Shown piece by piece: positions 15,338 through 24,058 of a stretch of 64,000 nucleotides of DNA. Under the pieces are notes generated by a model, which worked only from the letters and a program-made list of their open reading frames with translations, searched no databases and was not told where the DNA came from. Position 1 is the stretch's first letter. Each line of letters begins with the position of its first letter. The stretch is taken from the NCBI GenBank assembly GCA_016234655.1, contig JACRAU010000033.1, positions 1 to 64,000 of the forward strand, in the 5' to 3' direction. The DNA is from Betaproteobacteria bacterium (GTDB lineage Bacteria > Pseudomonadota > Gammaproteobacteria > Burkholderiales > Thiobacillaceae). Both the position numbers and the translations under genes were made by a program.

Positions 15338-18300
15338 ATGGAACCCAACCCCCTGCTCGCCGCTCTCGACCCGCATACCAACGTCGTGGTCGAGGCTTGC
15401 GCCGGCAGCGGCAAGACCTGGCTCTTGGTCTCGCGCATGATCCGCCTGCTCTTGGCCGGGGCCGCGCCGTCGGAGCTGCTGGCGATCACCTTCACCCGCA
15501 AGGCGGCGGGCGAGATGCGGGCGCGGTTGCTCGAATGGCTGGAGCTGCTGGCGCTCGGCAGCGAGGCCGAGGTCGTCGAATTTCTCGCCCAGCGCGGGCT
15601 CGGCGCGGCCGAGGCGAGGCGGCTGATTCCGCAAGCGCGCGGCCTGTTCGCCGCCGTGGCCAACGCCCGGCCGGGGCCGGAGATCACCACCTTCCACGGC
15701 TGGTTCCTGAAGTTGCTGGCCCATGCCCCATTGGCGCAAAGGCCACCGGGCAACCTGATCGAGAGCACGGCGCTGTTGCTGGACGAGGCCTGGCTGGGCT
15801 TTGCCGAGTCGCTGCGGGCCAAGGCCGGCGGCCCGGAGGAGCAAGCCTTTAAGGCGCTGATTACCGAACTGCCGCTGGCCAGCGTGCGTCAGTTGCTGGA
15901 AGGCTTTGTCCACAAGCGAGCCGAGTGGTGGGCCTGGGCCGAGGGCCGGGCCTCGCCGCTGGCCGAGGCCGCCGCCGAGCTGAGCACGCTGGCCGGGGTG
16001 GGCGAAGAGGACGATGTCCTGGCCCCACTGTTGGCCGATGAGATTTTTGCGGCGCATGTGCGCGACTACCTCATCCTGCTGGCCAAGAACGGCGAGGGCA
16101 TCAAGAAGGCAGCGGAGCGGGCGGTCATTCTTGAAGCCGCTCTGCTGGAAACCGGCCAGGCGAAATTCGAAGGCCTGAAGGCGGCAATGCTAACCCAGGC
16201 TGGGGCGCCGCTGGCCTGGCCAATGTCCAAGGCCCTGGAACAACGCCTCGGTGCCAACGATGCCCAGCGCTTTGTCGATCTGCATGCTCGGCTGAGTCAG
16301 CGCGTGGCGGAAACCCAGGCCCAGCTCGACGAGCAGGCCGCGCTCCGGCTCAACCGCTGGGGCCTGACCGCCGGCCTTGGCTTCCTCGAGTTCTATCAAC
16401 GGCTCAAGGCCGAGCGCGACGGCCTCGACTTCACCGATGCCGAGTGGGAGGCCTGCCGCCTGCTGGGCGACGAGGAGACCTCGGCCGCGATCCAGATGAA
16501 GCTGGACGCCCGTTACAAGCATCTGCTGCTCGACGAGTTTCAGGATGCCAACCCGCTGCAATGGCGCATCCTGCGCCAGTGGCTGGCGGCCTATGGCGTC
16601 GATGGCGAGCGGCCGACGGTGTTCGTGGTCGGCGACCCCAAGCAGTCGATCTACCGCTTTCGCCGGGCCGAGCCGCGCGTGCTCTTGGAGGCACGCGGCT
16701 TTCTCGAGCGGCATTTCGATGCGCGGTATTTTCCGCAGAACGAGACCCGGCGCTGCGCCCCGGCAGTGGTGGCTTGGCTCAACGCCGCGCTTGGCGGCCG
16801 TGAGGATTACCCAAGCTTCGCCGAGCATCTGGCGCACAGGACGCGGTTGCCCGGTTGGTGCGAATTAATCGCTGTCCCCACCCCAACCCTCCCCGCAAGC
16901 GGGAAGGGAGCGAGCACCTCCCCCACAAGTGGGGGAGGCTGGGAGGGGGAATTCCGCAATCCGCTGACCACGCCGCCGCCGGAGGAGCCGGAAAAACGCG
17001 AGGCCGAAGCCAGGGCGGTGGCCGAACGGATTCAATCCCTTGTTGGCCATCTGCAAGTCGGCGAGCCGCCCCGGCCGGCGCGTTACGGCGACATCCTGGT
17101 GTTGTCCGCCACGCGCTCCGATCTCGATGTGTTCGAGGCCGCATTCAAACGGGCCGGCATCCCCTTCGTCGGCAACCGGCGCGGCGAATTGCTCAACACC
17201 CTGGAGGCGTCCGACCTCACGGCCTTGCTGACCTTCCTGACCATGCCGTTCGACGACCTGGCCCTGGCCCAGGTGTTGAAAAGCCCGATCTTCGCCTTGA
17301 GCGACGGCGACCTGATGGCGCTGGCCAAGCGGGACGAAGGGGCGTGGCACGAACGCCTGCAAGCCTGGGGCGGCGAACCGGCGGCGCCCGCATCTATCCG
17401 GCGCGCGCAACGCCTGTTGGCCGCATGGCTGGCCGATGCCGGCCGGCTGCCGGCGCACGATCTGCTCGACCGCGTCTTCCACGAGGCCGAGGTCGAGCCG
17501 CGTTATGCCGCCGCCGTGCCCGAACGCCTGCGCGCCGGGGTGCTGGCCAATCTACAGGCCTTTCTCGGTCTGACCCTGGAAGTGGGCGGCGGCCGCTATC
17601 CCAGCCTGCCGCGCCTGCTCGACGAGCTCAAGGCCTTGCGCGACAAGGCCGGCGGCGATGCGCCGGACGAGGCGGCGACCGACCACGGCGATGCCGTGCG
17701 CATGCTGACCATCCATGCCGCCAAGGGCTTGGAGGCGCCGGTAGTATTCCTGATCAAGGCCGACGAAGAAGGCGGCGACCGCGAGCACTATGGCACCCTG
17801 ATCGACTGGCCGGCGACCGAGGATCGACCGCGCCACTTTTCCTTGTTCGGTACCAAGAACTGGCGCGGCCACGGCCGCGATGCCCTGTTCGATCAAGAGC
17901 GGCAAATAGCCGCGCGCGAGCGGCTCAACCTACTTTACGTGGCGATGACGCGGGCCGAACAGGCCTTGTTCGTCACGGGTCTCGATACGAGCACGGGTTG
18001 GCTGCCGCCGTTACAAGAGGCATTGGAGCCGCTTGCGGCAGCGCAGCCGCCGTGGATGGTTTGGCGGGAATCGGCCGAGACGGCACCATCGACCGAAGTA
18101 ACGACGGCGCCGCCGCCGTCGTCTCGCCCGGTTGGCCAGTTGCGCGCCACGGCGGGCGCGGAGGCGAGCTTCGGCATCCTGGTGCATCGCTATCTCGAAG
18201 CGCTGACCGGCGGCCAGGCCTTGGCGCCGGACGAACAGACCAGCGCGCCGGCCGTGCATGAGCAGGCCCGCGCCACGGCCGAGCGCTTGATCGCCCGGCC

Positions 18301-18595
18301 CGATCTGGCGCGCTTCTTCGATGCCGGCCGGTTCCGGCGCGCGCGCAACGAACTGGAATACCTCGGCGCGGACGGCGAGCTGCGCCGCATCGACCGTCTG
18401 GTCGAGTTCGACGACGAGGTCTGGCTGCTCGATTACAAGACCGGCGGACTGGACGAGGCTGACCTCGCCCGCCGCGCCGCGCCGCACCTCAAGCAGATCG
18501 CCGACTACCGCCAAGCGGTGGCGGCGCTTTACCCCGAGCACGCCGTGCGTGCCGCCCTGATCTTCACCGACGGCCAGCTCTACGTCGCGCCTTAA
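15338..18595 (+). CDS. addA: UvrD-family helicase with C-terminal nuclease (AddA/RecB-like)
   Basis: A 1085-residue ATP-dependent 3'-5' helicase/exonuclease for double-strand-break repair. Motifs in order: Walker A ACAGSGKTWLL (residues 20-30), Ia AITFTRKAAGEM, Walker B LLLDEFQDANP, III VVGDPKQSIYRFRRAEP, V LTIHAAKGLEAPVVFL, VI LLYVAMTRAEQAL, and a C-terminal PD-(D/E)XK nuclease motif (RIDRLVEF...WLLDYKTG). The start at 15338 is chosen because the helicase fold begins at once; the track start adds 44 unlikely residues. No addB lies beside it, which is unusual. Around residues 510-545 a low-complexity PTLPASGKGASTSPTSGGG segment is encoded by a REP-like element inserted in frame. Confidence 0.88.
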   Translation: MEPNPLLAALDPHTNVVVEACAGSGKTWLLVSRMIRLLLAGAAPSELLAITFTRKAAGEMRARLLEWLELLALGSEAEVVEFLAQRGLGAAEARRLIPQARGLFAAVANARPGPEITTFHGWFLKLLAHAPLAQRPPGNLIESTALLLDEAWLGFAESLRAKAGGPEEQAFKALITELPLASVRQLLEGFVHKRAEWWAWAEGRASPLAEAAAELSTLAGVGEEDDVLAPLLADEIFAAHVRDYLILLAKNGEGIKKAAERAVILEAALLETGQAKFEGLKAAMLTQAGAPLAWPMSKALEQRLGANDAQRFVDLHARLSQRVAETQAQLDEQAALRLNRWGLTAGLGFLEFYQRLKAERDGLDFTDAEWEACRLLGDEETSAAIQMKLDARYKHLLLDEFQDANPLQWRILRQWLAAYGVDGERPTVFVVGDPKQSIYRFRRAEPRVLLEARGFLERHFDARYFPQNETRRCAPAVVAWLNAALGGREDYPSFAEHLAHRTRLPGWCELIAVPTPTLPASGKGASTSPTSGGGWEGEFRNPLTTPPPEEPEKREAEARAVAERIQSLVGHLQVGEPPRPARYGDILVLSATRSDLDVFEAAFKRAGIPFVGNRRGELLNTLEASDLTALLTFLTMPFDDLALAQVLKSPIFALSDGDLMALAKRDEGAWHERLQAWGGEPAAPASIRRAQRLLAAWLADAGRLPAHDLLDRVFHEAEVEPRYAAAVPERLRAGVLANLQAFLGLTLEVGGGRYPSLPRLLDELKALRDKAGGDAPDEAATDHGDAVRMLTIHAAKGLEAPVVFLIKADEEGGDREHYGTLIDWPATEDRPRHFSLFGTKNWRGHGRDALFDQERQIAARERLNLLYVAMTRAEQALFVTGLDTSTGWLPPLQEALEPLAAAQPPWMVWRESAETAPSTEVTTAPPPSSRPVGQLRATAGAEASFGILVHRYLEALTGGQALAPDEQTSAPAVHEQARATAERLIARPDLARFFDAGRFRRARNELEYLGADGELRRIDRLVEFDDEVWLLDYKTGGLDEADLARRAAPHLKQIADYRQAVAALYPEHAVRAALIFTDGQLYVAP
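16871..16951. repeat. REP-like palindromic element, double unit, inside addA
   Basis: Two adjacent GC-rich hairpins (CCCTCCCCGC/GCGGGAAGGG and CCTCCCCCAC/GTGGGGGAGG), each with its flank, form a roughly 80-bp element. The same unit occurs at 20016 and 26131. It is translated in frame within the helicase gene without a stop codon, adding a Pro/Ser/Gly-rich loop. Confidence 0.8.
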
Positions 18596-18596
18596 C

Positions 18597-18616
18597 GTCG
18601 GCACGGTAGTGCCGAC
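18597..18616. repeat. Hairpin repeat after addA
   Basis: Perfect hairpin GTCGGCAC-GGTA-GTGCCGAC, starting 2 nt after the addA stop codon and followed by CTAC. No T-run follows, so it is a weak terminator candidate, or a REP-class palindrome of the kind dispersed in many proteobacterial genomes. Confidence 0.6.
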
Positions 18617-18681
18617 CTACATTCGGCCCGAGGATTTATGCCCTTTAGGGTACGGCCCTCCCACAGCCCACCTACCCCTTC

Positions 18682-18706
18682 TGTGGGAGCGGCGTCCTCG
18701 CCGCGA
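18682..18706. repeat. REP-like sequence, TGTGGGAGCGGC family
   Basis: TGTGGGAGCGGCG-TCCT-CGCCGCGA carries the GCGGCG/CGCCGC stem and conserved TGTGGGA head of a REP family widespread in Pseudomonas and relatives. It lies in the 157-bp gap between addA and argJ, upstream of the argJ start. Confidence 0.6.
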
Positions 18707-18752
18707 ACAAACCACGTAAAATGACGCCTTTCCATCCGAAAGCGTAGCGAAC

Positions 18753-19982
18753 ATGCCGGTCAAACTCACCGCTCCCGATCCCGCCAAACTCCTGCCCGTG
18801 CCCGGTGTCGAGCTGGGCATCGCCTCCGCCGGCATCAAAAGGCTGGGCCGCAAGGACGTGCTGGTCATGCGCATCGCGCACGACTCGGAGGTGGTCGGCG
18901 TGTTCACCCAGAATCGCTTCTGCGCCGCGCCGGTCACCGTGTGCAAAGAACATCTGCATTCTGAGGCTGGCATCCGCGCCCTGGTGGTGAACACCGGCAA
19001 TGCCAATGCCGGCACCGGCGAGGACGGCCTGCGCCGAGCGCGCGAGACCTGCGCCGCGCTGGCACAGCAACTGGCCTTGAAGCCCGAGCAGGTGCTGCCC
19101 TTCTCCACCGGCGTCATCCTCGAACCCTTGCCGCATGACAAGATCGTCGCCGCCATGCCGGCCGCCATCGCCGATATGAAGTCGGCCAACTGGGCCAACG
19201 CCGCCGAGGCGATCATGACCACCGACATCGTGGCCAAGGCCGCCTCGCGCAAGGTAAAACTAGACGGCGTGGAGTTCGTGGTGACCGGCATCGCCAAGGG
19301 CTCGGGCATGATCCACCCCAACATGGCGACCATGTTGTCCTATGTCGCGACCGACGCCCCAGTCTCCTGCGAGGCGCTGGAGGCCATCCTGCGCCATGCG
19401 GTGAACAAGTCGTTCAACTGCATCACCGTCGACGGCGATACCTCGACCAACGATTCCTGCATCCTGATCGCTACTGGAGTGACGGAAGCCCCGGTGCTGA
19501 TGGACGACGGCGACCCGCGCTTCGTGCCGCTGCGCAACGCGGTGACCGACCTGATGATCGAGCTGGCCCAGGCCATCGTGCGCGACGGCGAAGGCGCCAC
19601 CAAGTTCATGACCGTGCAGGTCGAGGGCGGGCGTAGCGAGGCCGAATGCAAGCAGGTCGCCTATGCCGTGGCCAAATCGCCGCTGGTCAAGACCGCTTTC
19701 TTCGCCTCCGATCCCAACCTCGGCCGCATCCTCGCGGCCATCGGTTATGCCGGCGTCGACGATCTCGACGTGAGCAAGATCAAGTTGTTCCTGGGCGATG
19801 TCGTGGTCGCCGAGAACGGCGGCCGCGCCGCAAGCTATCAAGATGAAGACGGCCGCCGGGTGATGGCCGAGTCGGACATCCTGGTGCGGGTCGAACTGAA
19901 TCGCGGTAGCGCCAGCGCCACGGTGTGGACCTGCGACTTCTCCTATGACTATGTGAAGATCAACGCCGAGTACCGCACGTGA
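18753..19982 (+). CDS. argJ: Bifunctional ornithine acetyltransferase / N-acetylglutamate synthase
   Basis: A 409-residue arginine-biosynthesis enzyme that transfers the acetyl group from N-acetylornithine to glutamate, recycling acetyl in the cyclic pathway. ArgJ self-cleaves at a conserved Ala-Thr bond; here the site is in [14 protein letters not shown] with T193 as the new N-terminal nucleophile. The C-terminus [16 protein letters not shown] is canonical. Length matches the family. The downstream DUF815 gene starts at a GTG overlapping its stop codon, so argJ, the ATPase and the Nudix-ThiE gene form an operon. Confidence 0.97.
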   Translation: MPVKLTAPDPAKLLPVPGVELGIASAGIKRLGRKDVLVMRIAHDSEVVGVFTQNRFCAAPVTVCKEHLHSEAGIRALVVNTGNANAGTGEDGLRRARETCAALAQQLALKPEQVLPFSTGVILEPLPHDKIVAAMPAAIADMKSANWANAAEAIMTTDIVAKAASRKVKLDGVEFVVTGIAKGSGMIHPNMATMLSYVATDAPVSCEALEAILRHAVNKSFNCITVDGDTSTNDSCILIATGVTEAPVLMDDGDPRFVPLRNAVTDLMIELAQAIVRDGEGATKFMTVQVEGGRSEAECKQVAYAVAKSPLVKTAFFASDPNLGRILAAIGYAGVDDLDVSKIKLFLGDVVVAENGGRAASYQDEDGRRVMAESDILVRVELNRGSASATVWTCDFSYDYVKINAEYRT

Positions 19983-20935
19983 GCGATCGATCAAAAACAG
20001 CGCGCCCGGGGCGCGCCCCGTCCCCCTCCCCCGCAAGCGGGGGAGGGTTAGGGGAGAGGGAAGGCGAAGCGCAGCGGAGCCTCGATCACTTCCTTCTGCG
20101 CGCCGGCGACCTGCTCGCGCGGCTCGATGCCTGGCTGCCGCCGGCAGCCAAGGACATCGACTGGAAGCAGGTGCAGGCCGCGCGTTGGCAGCGGCAGTTC
20201 AATCACGGCGTGCTGTTGCCGGTGCATGAGCCGCAGATCGTGGCCTGGAAAAGCCTGCGCGGCATCGACGAGCAGAAGATGGAACTCGACCGCAACACCA
20301 AGCAGTTCGTTGCGGGCCTGCCGGCGAACAACGCGCTGCTCTCGGGCAGCCGGGGTTGCGGCAAGTCCTCGCTGGTGCGGGCCGTGCTCGGGCGCCATGC
20401 CAAACAGGGCCTGCGCCTGATCGAGGTCGAGCGCTCGGATCTGGTGCACCTGCCGGAGATCGCCGACGGCATTGCCAAACAAGCTTATCGCTTCATCGTG
20501 TTTTGCGACGACCTCTCCTTCGAGGCGGACGACCCGGCCTACAAGGCCTTGAAGGCCGTGCTCGACGGCAGCATCGCCGGCGCGCCGGAGAATATGCTGA
20601 TCTATGCCACCTCGAACCGACGCCACTTGATGCCGGAGTTTTTCAGCGAAAACGACGAGGCCACGCGGCGCGGCGGCGAGGTGCATCCGGGCGAGAGCAC
20701 CGAGGAGAAGCTGTCGCTGGCCGACCGCTTCGGCCTCTGGCTCTCCTTCTTCCCCTTCGACCAGGACGCTTACCTCGACATCGTCGGGAGTTGGGTCACC
20801 GCGCTCGGTGGTTCAATCGACGACACCATGCGCACCGAGGCCCTGCAATGGGCGATCTTTCGCGGTGGCCGTAGCGGCCGGGTGGCGCGCCAGTTCGCCG
20901 CCGACTGGGTCGGTCGCCAGGGCCTGAAGAAATGA
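19979..20935 (+). CDS. DUF815-family AAA+ ATPase
   Basis: A 318-residue ATPase of the DUF815 family. Walker A is [18 protein letters not shown] (about residues 119-136), Walker B is [11 protein letters not shown], and a sensor-like [15 protein letters not shown] follows. Cellular role is unknown. The GTG start overlaps the argJ stop. Codons 12-28 are encoded by a REP-like palindrome, giving a Pro/Ser/Gly-rich N-terminal tail ([18 protein letters not shown]) that is not part of the fold. No better start follows the repeat before [14 protein letters not shown], so the repeat is probably translated. Confidence 0.85.
   Translation: MSDRSKTARPGRAPSPSPASGGGLGEREGEAQRSLDHFLLRAGDLLARLDAWLPPAAKDIDWKQVQAARWQRQFNHGVLLPVHEPQIVAWKSLRGIDEQKMELDRNTKQFVAGLPANNALLSGSRGCGKSSLVRAVLGRHAKQGLRLIEVERSDLVHLPEIADGIAKQAYRFIVFCDDLSFEADDPAYKALKAVLDGSIAGAPENMLIYATSNRRHLMPEFFSENDEATRRGGEVHPGESTEEKLSLADRFGLWLSFFPFDQDAYLDIVGSWVTALGGSIDDTMRTEALQWAIFRGGRSGRVARQFAADWVGRQGLKK
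20016..20061. repeat. REP-like palindrome in the 5' end of the DUF815 gene
   Basis: CCCCCTCCCCCGC-AA-GCGGGGGAGGG palindrome followed by TTAGGGGAGAGGG, the same unit as at 16871 and 26131. It is read in frame near the start of the ATPase gene. Confidence 0.8.
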
Positions 20936-21864
20936 ATCAACGCCTTGAAGTGGCCGCCGCCGTGATCGAGCGGCCGGACGGCAGCTTCCTCATGGCCTGC
21001 CGGCCCGAGGGCAAGGCCTATGCCGGCTGGTGGGAGTTTCCCGGCGGCAAGGTCGAGGCCGGCGAGACCGCGCGCGAGGCCCTGGTGCGCGAATTGCAGG
21101 AAGAGCTGGGCATCGCCGTGACCGGCGCCTATCCCTGGATCAGCCGCTTCTACGATTACCCGCATGCTCAGGTGAACCTGCGCTTCTTCCGGGTGACCGG
21201 CTGGCAGGGCGAGCCGCATCCGCACGAGGGCCAGCAGTTGGCCTGGACTCACGCCACCGCGCCCGAAGTCGATCCCATCCTGCCGGCCAACGGCCCCATT
21301 CTGCGCGGGCTGTTGTTGCCCCTGGTCTATGCGATCTCGGATGTCGAACACCTCGGGATCGAGGTGTTTCTCCAGCGCTTGGATGAACGCCTGGCCGCCG
21401 GCCTGCGCCTGGTGCAGCTGCGCGAGAAAGCGCTGCCGGTCGGGGACTTTCAGAGACTGGCCCGTGCCGTGGCCGAGCGCTGCCGTGCCGCCGGGGCGCA
21501 GCTGCTGATTAACGGCGATATCGAGCTAGCGCGTGAATTGAATGTCGGCGTCCACCTCAGCTCGAAACAATTGGCCACATTGAAACAACGGCCCGAGCTG
21601 AGCTGGGTCGGCGCCTCGTGCCATGACGCCGCCGAACTCGCCCGCGCGGTCGAGCTCGGCGCCGACCTCGCGGTGCTGTCGCCGGTGCTGCCGACCGCCT
21701 CGCATCCGGGTGCGCCGACTTTGGGTTGGCCGCGCTTCGCCGGGCTGGTGGCGCATTGCCCGATCCCGGTATTCGCGCTTGGGGGGCTGACCGAGGCCGA
21801 CCTCGACCTTGCCCGCCGCCACGGCGCCCACGGCGTCGCGCTGAAAGGCCAGGCATGGCGCTGA
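20932..21864 (+). CDS. Nudix hydrolase fused to ThiE-like domain
   Basis: A 310-residue fusion. Residues 1 to about 130 form a MutT-type Nudix domain with the full Nudix box GGKVEAGETAREALVRELQEELGI, expected to hydrolyse oxidised nucleotides such as 8-oxo-dGTP. Residues from about 140 to 310 form a thiamine-phosphate-synthase-like barrel (LVQLREKALP, LLINGDIELARELNVGVHLSS, PVFALGGLTEADL). This fusion is known in beta- and gammaproteobacteria, where the ThiE half may not make thiamine phosphate. It overlaps its neighbours by 4 and 10 nt. Confidence 0.92.
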   Translation: MNQRLEVAAAVIERPDGSFLMACRPEGKAYAGWWEFPGGKVEAGETAREALVRELQEELGIAVTGAYPWISRFYDYPHAQVNLRFFRVTGWQGEPHPHEGQQLAWTHATAPEVDPILPANGPILRGLLLPLVYAISDVEHLGIEVFLQRLDERLAAGLRLVQLREKALPVGDFQRLARAVAERCRAAGAQLLINGDIELARELNVGVHLSSKQLATLKQRPELSWVGASCHDAAELARAVELGADLAVLSPVLPTASHPGAPTLGWPRFAGLVAHCPIPVFALGGLTEADLDLARRHGAHGVALKGQAWR

Positions 21865-22289
21865 GCCCGCGCCGGCTTTATCTGGCCATGCCCTGGCTCG
21901 CGGTCGGCCTGGTCGTGGCGCTGCTCGCGTGGTGGCAAACGCGCGCGCCGGTTCCGGCGCGCGCGGCTAGCTGCCCGGACTTGCATGCGGGCTGCACGGT
22001 GCAACTCGATGGCGTTCGCGTCACCGTGCGCATCGACGGCCCTTTGCAAGTGCTCAAACCGTTCCGGCTCTCGGTCGATGCGCCCGGCGCGCGCAAGGTG
22101 CAGGCCCAGTTCAGCATGGCCAGCATGGACATGGGCTTCAATCTCTATCCCTTGCAGCCGGATGCCCAAGGTGTCTTTCGAGCGCGTATCGTGTTGCCGG
22201 TCTGCGTCAGCGGTCGGCGCGATTGGTTGATGTCGCTGGAAATCGACGGCCGGCGGATTGAGCTGCCTTTCGTCACGGAGCTGTCATAA
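21855..22289 (+). CDS. Small membrane-anchored protein of unknown function
   Basis: A 144-residue protein with one N-terminal transmembrane helix (LAMPWLAVGLVVALLAWW) and a periplasmic domain with a CPDLHAGC cysteine pair, a VRIDGPLQVLKPF strand and an MASMDMGFNLYPL stretch. Two cysteines eight residues apart and the MDMG segment may bind metal or form a disulfide, but no family is recognised. The start at 21855 overlaps the Nudix-ThiE stop by 10 nt; the longer track ORF reads back through that gene in another frame and is rejected. Likely last gene of the argJ operon. Confidence 0.68.
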   Translation: MALSPRRLYLAMPWLAVGLVVALLAWWQTRAPVPARAASCPDLHAGCTVQLDGVRVTVRIDGPLQVLKPFRLSVDAPGARKVQAQFSMASMDMGFNLYPLQPDAQGVFRARIVLPVCVSGRRDWLMSLEIDGRRIELPFVTELS

Positions 22290-22355
22290 TTTCGTCCTAA
22301 GGGCTGCTTATAATGGATGACCGGCCGCGTCATTGGCCGAAGGAGAGGAAGAGAG

Positions 22356-23054
22356 ATGCCTGCGGAACATACCTATAAGCAATTCGATACCGAGTTGGAA
22401 GCGGTGCGCGCCCGCGTGCTGGAGATGGGCGGCCTGGTGGAAGAACAGATCAACCGCGCGGTCGATGCCCTGGTGAGCGGCGACGTGGAGCTGGCCGATC
22501 AGGTCATGGCCATGGACCACAAGGTCAATGCCTTGGAAGTGGCCGCCGACGAGGATTGCACCCATATCATCGCGCTGCGCCAACCGGCGGCGAGCGACCT
22601 GCGCTTGATCCTCACCATCATCAAGACCGTGACCGACCTGGAGCGCATCGGCGACGAGGCCTCCAAGATCGCGCGCATGACCAAGCAGATCTACCAGGGC
22701 GATCGCCTGACCGGCCCGCGCTACAGCGAGATCAAGTACATGGCCGGCCTGGTCATCAAGATGCTGCACAACGCGCTGGACGCCTTCGCCCGGCTCGACA
22801 CCTCGGTCGCGGCGCAACTGGCCCGGGCCGACATCGAGGTGGACGAGGAATTCCATCTGATCACCCGCCACCTGATCACCTTCATGATGGAAGACCCGCG
22901 CACCATCTCTACCGTGATCGACCTCTTGTTCGTGGTCAAGGCGTTGGAGCGCATCGGCGACCACTCGAAGAACATGTCGGAATACGTGGTCTATATGGTC
23001 AAGGGCAAGGACGTGCGCCACACCTCGATCGAGGAGTTGGAAAGAGAGGCCTAA
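22356..23054 (+). CDS. phoU: Phosphate signalling protein PhoU
   Basis: A 232-residue all-helical protein with two PhoU three-helix repeats, each carrying the metal-binding E/D-rich motif (LTIIKTVTDLERIGDEASKIA and DLLFVVKALERIGDHSKNMSEYVVY). PhoU couples the Pst phosphate transporter to PhoR/PhoB signalling, keeping the Pho regulon off when phosphate is ample. ATG 22356 follows AAGGAGAGG; the upstream track start lacks a site. No pst or phoBR genes are adjacent, so here phoU stands alone. It converges on the LysR gene with a 4-nt overlap. Confidence 0.95.
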   Translation: MPAEHTYKQFDTELEAVRARVLEMGGLVEEQINRAVDALVSGDVELADQVMAMDHKVNALEVAADEDCTHIIALRQPAASDLRLILTIIKTVTDLERIGDEASKIARMTKQIYQGDRLTGPRYSEIKYMAGLVIKMLHNALDAFARLDTSVAAQLARADIEVDEEFHLITRHLITFMMEDPRTISTVIDLLFVVKALERIGDHSKNMSEYVVYMVKGKDVRHTSIEELEREA

Positions 23055-23956
23055 GCGCCTGCCTGATGTAGGGCTTGCCCGGCCTCTTGCATGAAATCGA
23101 CGAAGGCGCGCACCTTCGAGGCGAGGTGGGGTCCGTTCGGGTAGACCACGTAGAGGCCGGAAGCGGGGCGGGCGAAATCGGCCAAGGCCGGCGCCAGTTC
23201 GCCGGCGGCCACGGCCTCGGCATACATGAAGGCCGGCCCCATCGCCACGCCCTGGCCCAGCCTGGCGGCGGCCAGCAGCAGCGAGGCATCGTCCGACACC
23301 AAGTTGCCGTTGATCGCCACCCGGAATTCCCGGCCGTCCTTTTCGACAAACCCCCATTGCCTGGCCTGTTGCCGTTCGCTGTAGATCAGGCAGTTGTGCG
23401 CCGCCAAGTCGCGCGGATGCGCGGGTTGGCCTTGGCGCCGCCAATAGTCGGGCGCGGCCAGGACCTGCGTGCGAACCGGGGCCAAACGCCGCGCGATCAA
23501 GCTCGAATCTTCCAGCTCGCCGATGCGCAGGCCGACATCGAAACCCTCTTTCACCAGATCGACATAACGGCCGCTGATCGAAAGGTCCAGGACGATCTTC
23601 GGATAGCGGGCCTGGAAGGCGGGCAGGGCCTCCTTGAATAGCGACAGCGCCAGGCACTGCGGCGCCGAGATGCGCAACTGGCCCTGCGGCTCGGCCTGCA
23701 AGGGCGCCACCGCCTGTTCCGCCTCCAGCGCCTCGTCCAAGGCCCGGCGGCAATGGCGGTAGAACTGCTCGCCGGCCTCGGTCAGGTGCATGCGCCGGGT
23801 GGTGCGATTGAGCAGACGCGCGCCCAGGCGCAGCTCCAGCTGGCCGAGCTGCTTGCTGATGGCGGGCTTGGACAGGCCCAGCCGCTCGGCGGCGGCGGTC
23901 ACGCTGCCGCATTCGACCACGGTGGCGAAGTACTCCATATAGGCCAGCAAGCTCAT
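23051..23956 (-). CDS. LysR-family transcriptional regulator
   Basis: A 301-residue LysR regulator. The N-terminal winged helix is YFATVVECGSVTAAAERLGLSKPAISKQLGQLE (residues about 9-41) followed by RLLNRTTRRMHLTEAG, typical of the AaeR/YafC-like group. The C-terminal periplasmic-binding-like domain senses an unknown effector. It is divergent from the DsrE2 gene, and a near-perfect palindrome touches its start codon, fitting autoregulation plus control of the neighbour. It lies 3' to 3' with phoU. Confidence 0.94.
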   Translation of the reverse strand: MSLLAYMEYFATVVECGSVTAAAERLGLSKPAISKQLGQLELRLGARLLNRTTRRMHLTEAGEQFYRHCRRALDEALEAEQAVAPLQAEPQGQLRISAPQCLALSLFKEALPAFQARYPKIVLDLSISGRYVDLVKEGFDVGLRIGELEDSSLIARRLAPVRTQVLAAPDYWRRQGQPAHPRDLAAHNCLIYSERQQARQWGFVEKDGREFRVAINGNLVSDDASLLLAAARLGQGVAMGPAFMYAEAVAAGELAPALADFARPASGLYVVYPNGPHLASKVRAFVDFMQEAGQALHQAGA

Positions 23957-23957
23957 G

Positions 23958-23980
23958 ATTGTTTACCCCTGGTTAACAAT
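23958..23980. promoter_or_regulatory. Palindromic LysR operator between lysR and dsrE2 genes
   Basis: Inverted repeat ATTGTTTACC-CCT-GGTTAACAAT, 10-bp arms with one mismatch, begins 1 nt beyond the LysR start codon in the divergent intergenic region. It contains the T-N11-A pattern of LysR operators. Binding here would repress the regulator gene and could activate the DsrE2 promoter. Confidence 0.72.
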
Positions 23981-24058
23981 TATTTTCCGCTGGGGCGGAT
24001 TATCTACGATTTCTTGTTCTATAGAGTGAGGGCCGTTGCCACCCACGGAGGAAATCGC

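Noticed and set aside
16855-18261. 468-aa plus-strand ORF in a second frame of the addA-like gene
   Set aside because: Alternative-frame shadow rich in Arg, Gly and Ala; the helicase frame carries all motifs.
18597-18616. Intrinsic terminator of the addA-like gene
   Set aside because: The hairpin is perfect but lacks a T-run; listed as a repeat rather than a terminator.
22308-23912. 534-aa minus-strand ORF over phoU and the LysR gene
   Set aside because: Covers two well-supported genes in the wrong frame or strand; composition is Arg/Gly/Ala/Pro-rich shadow sequence.
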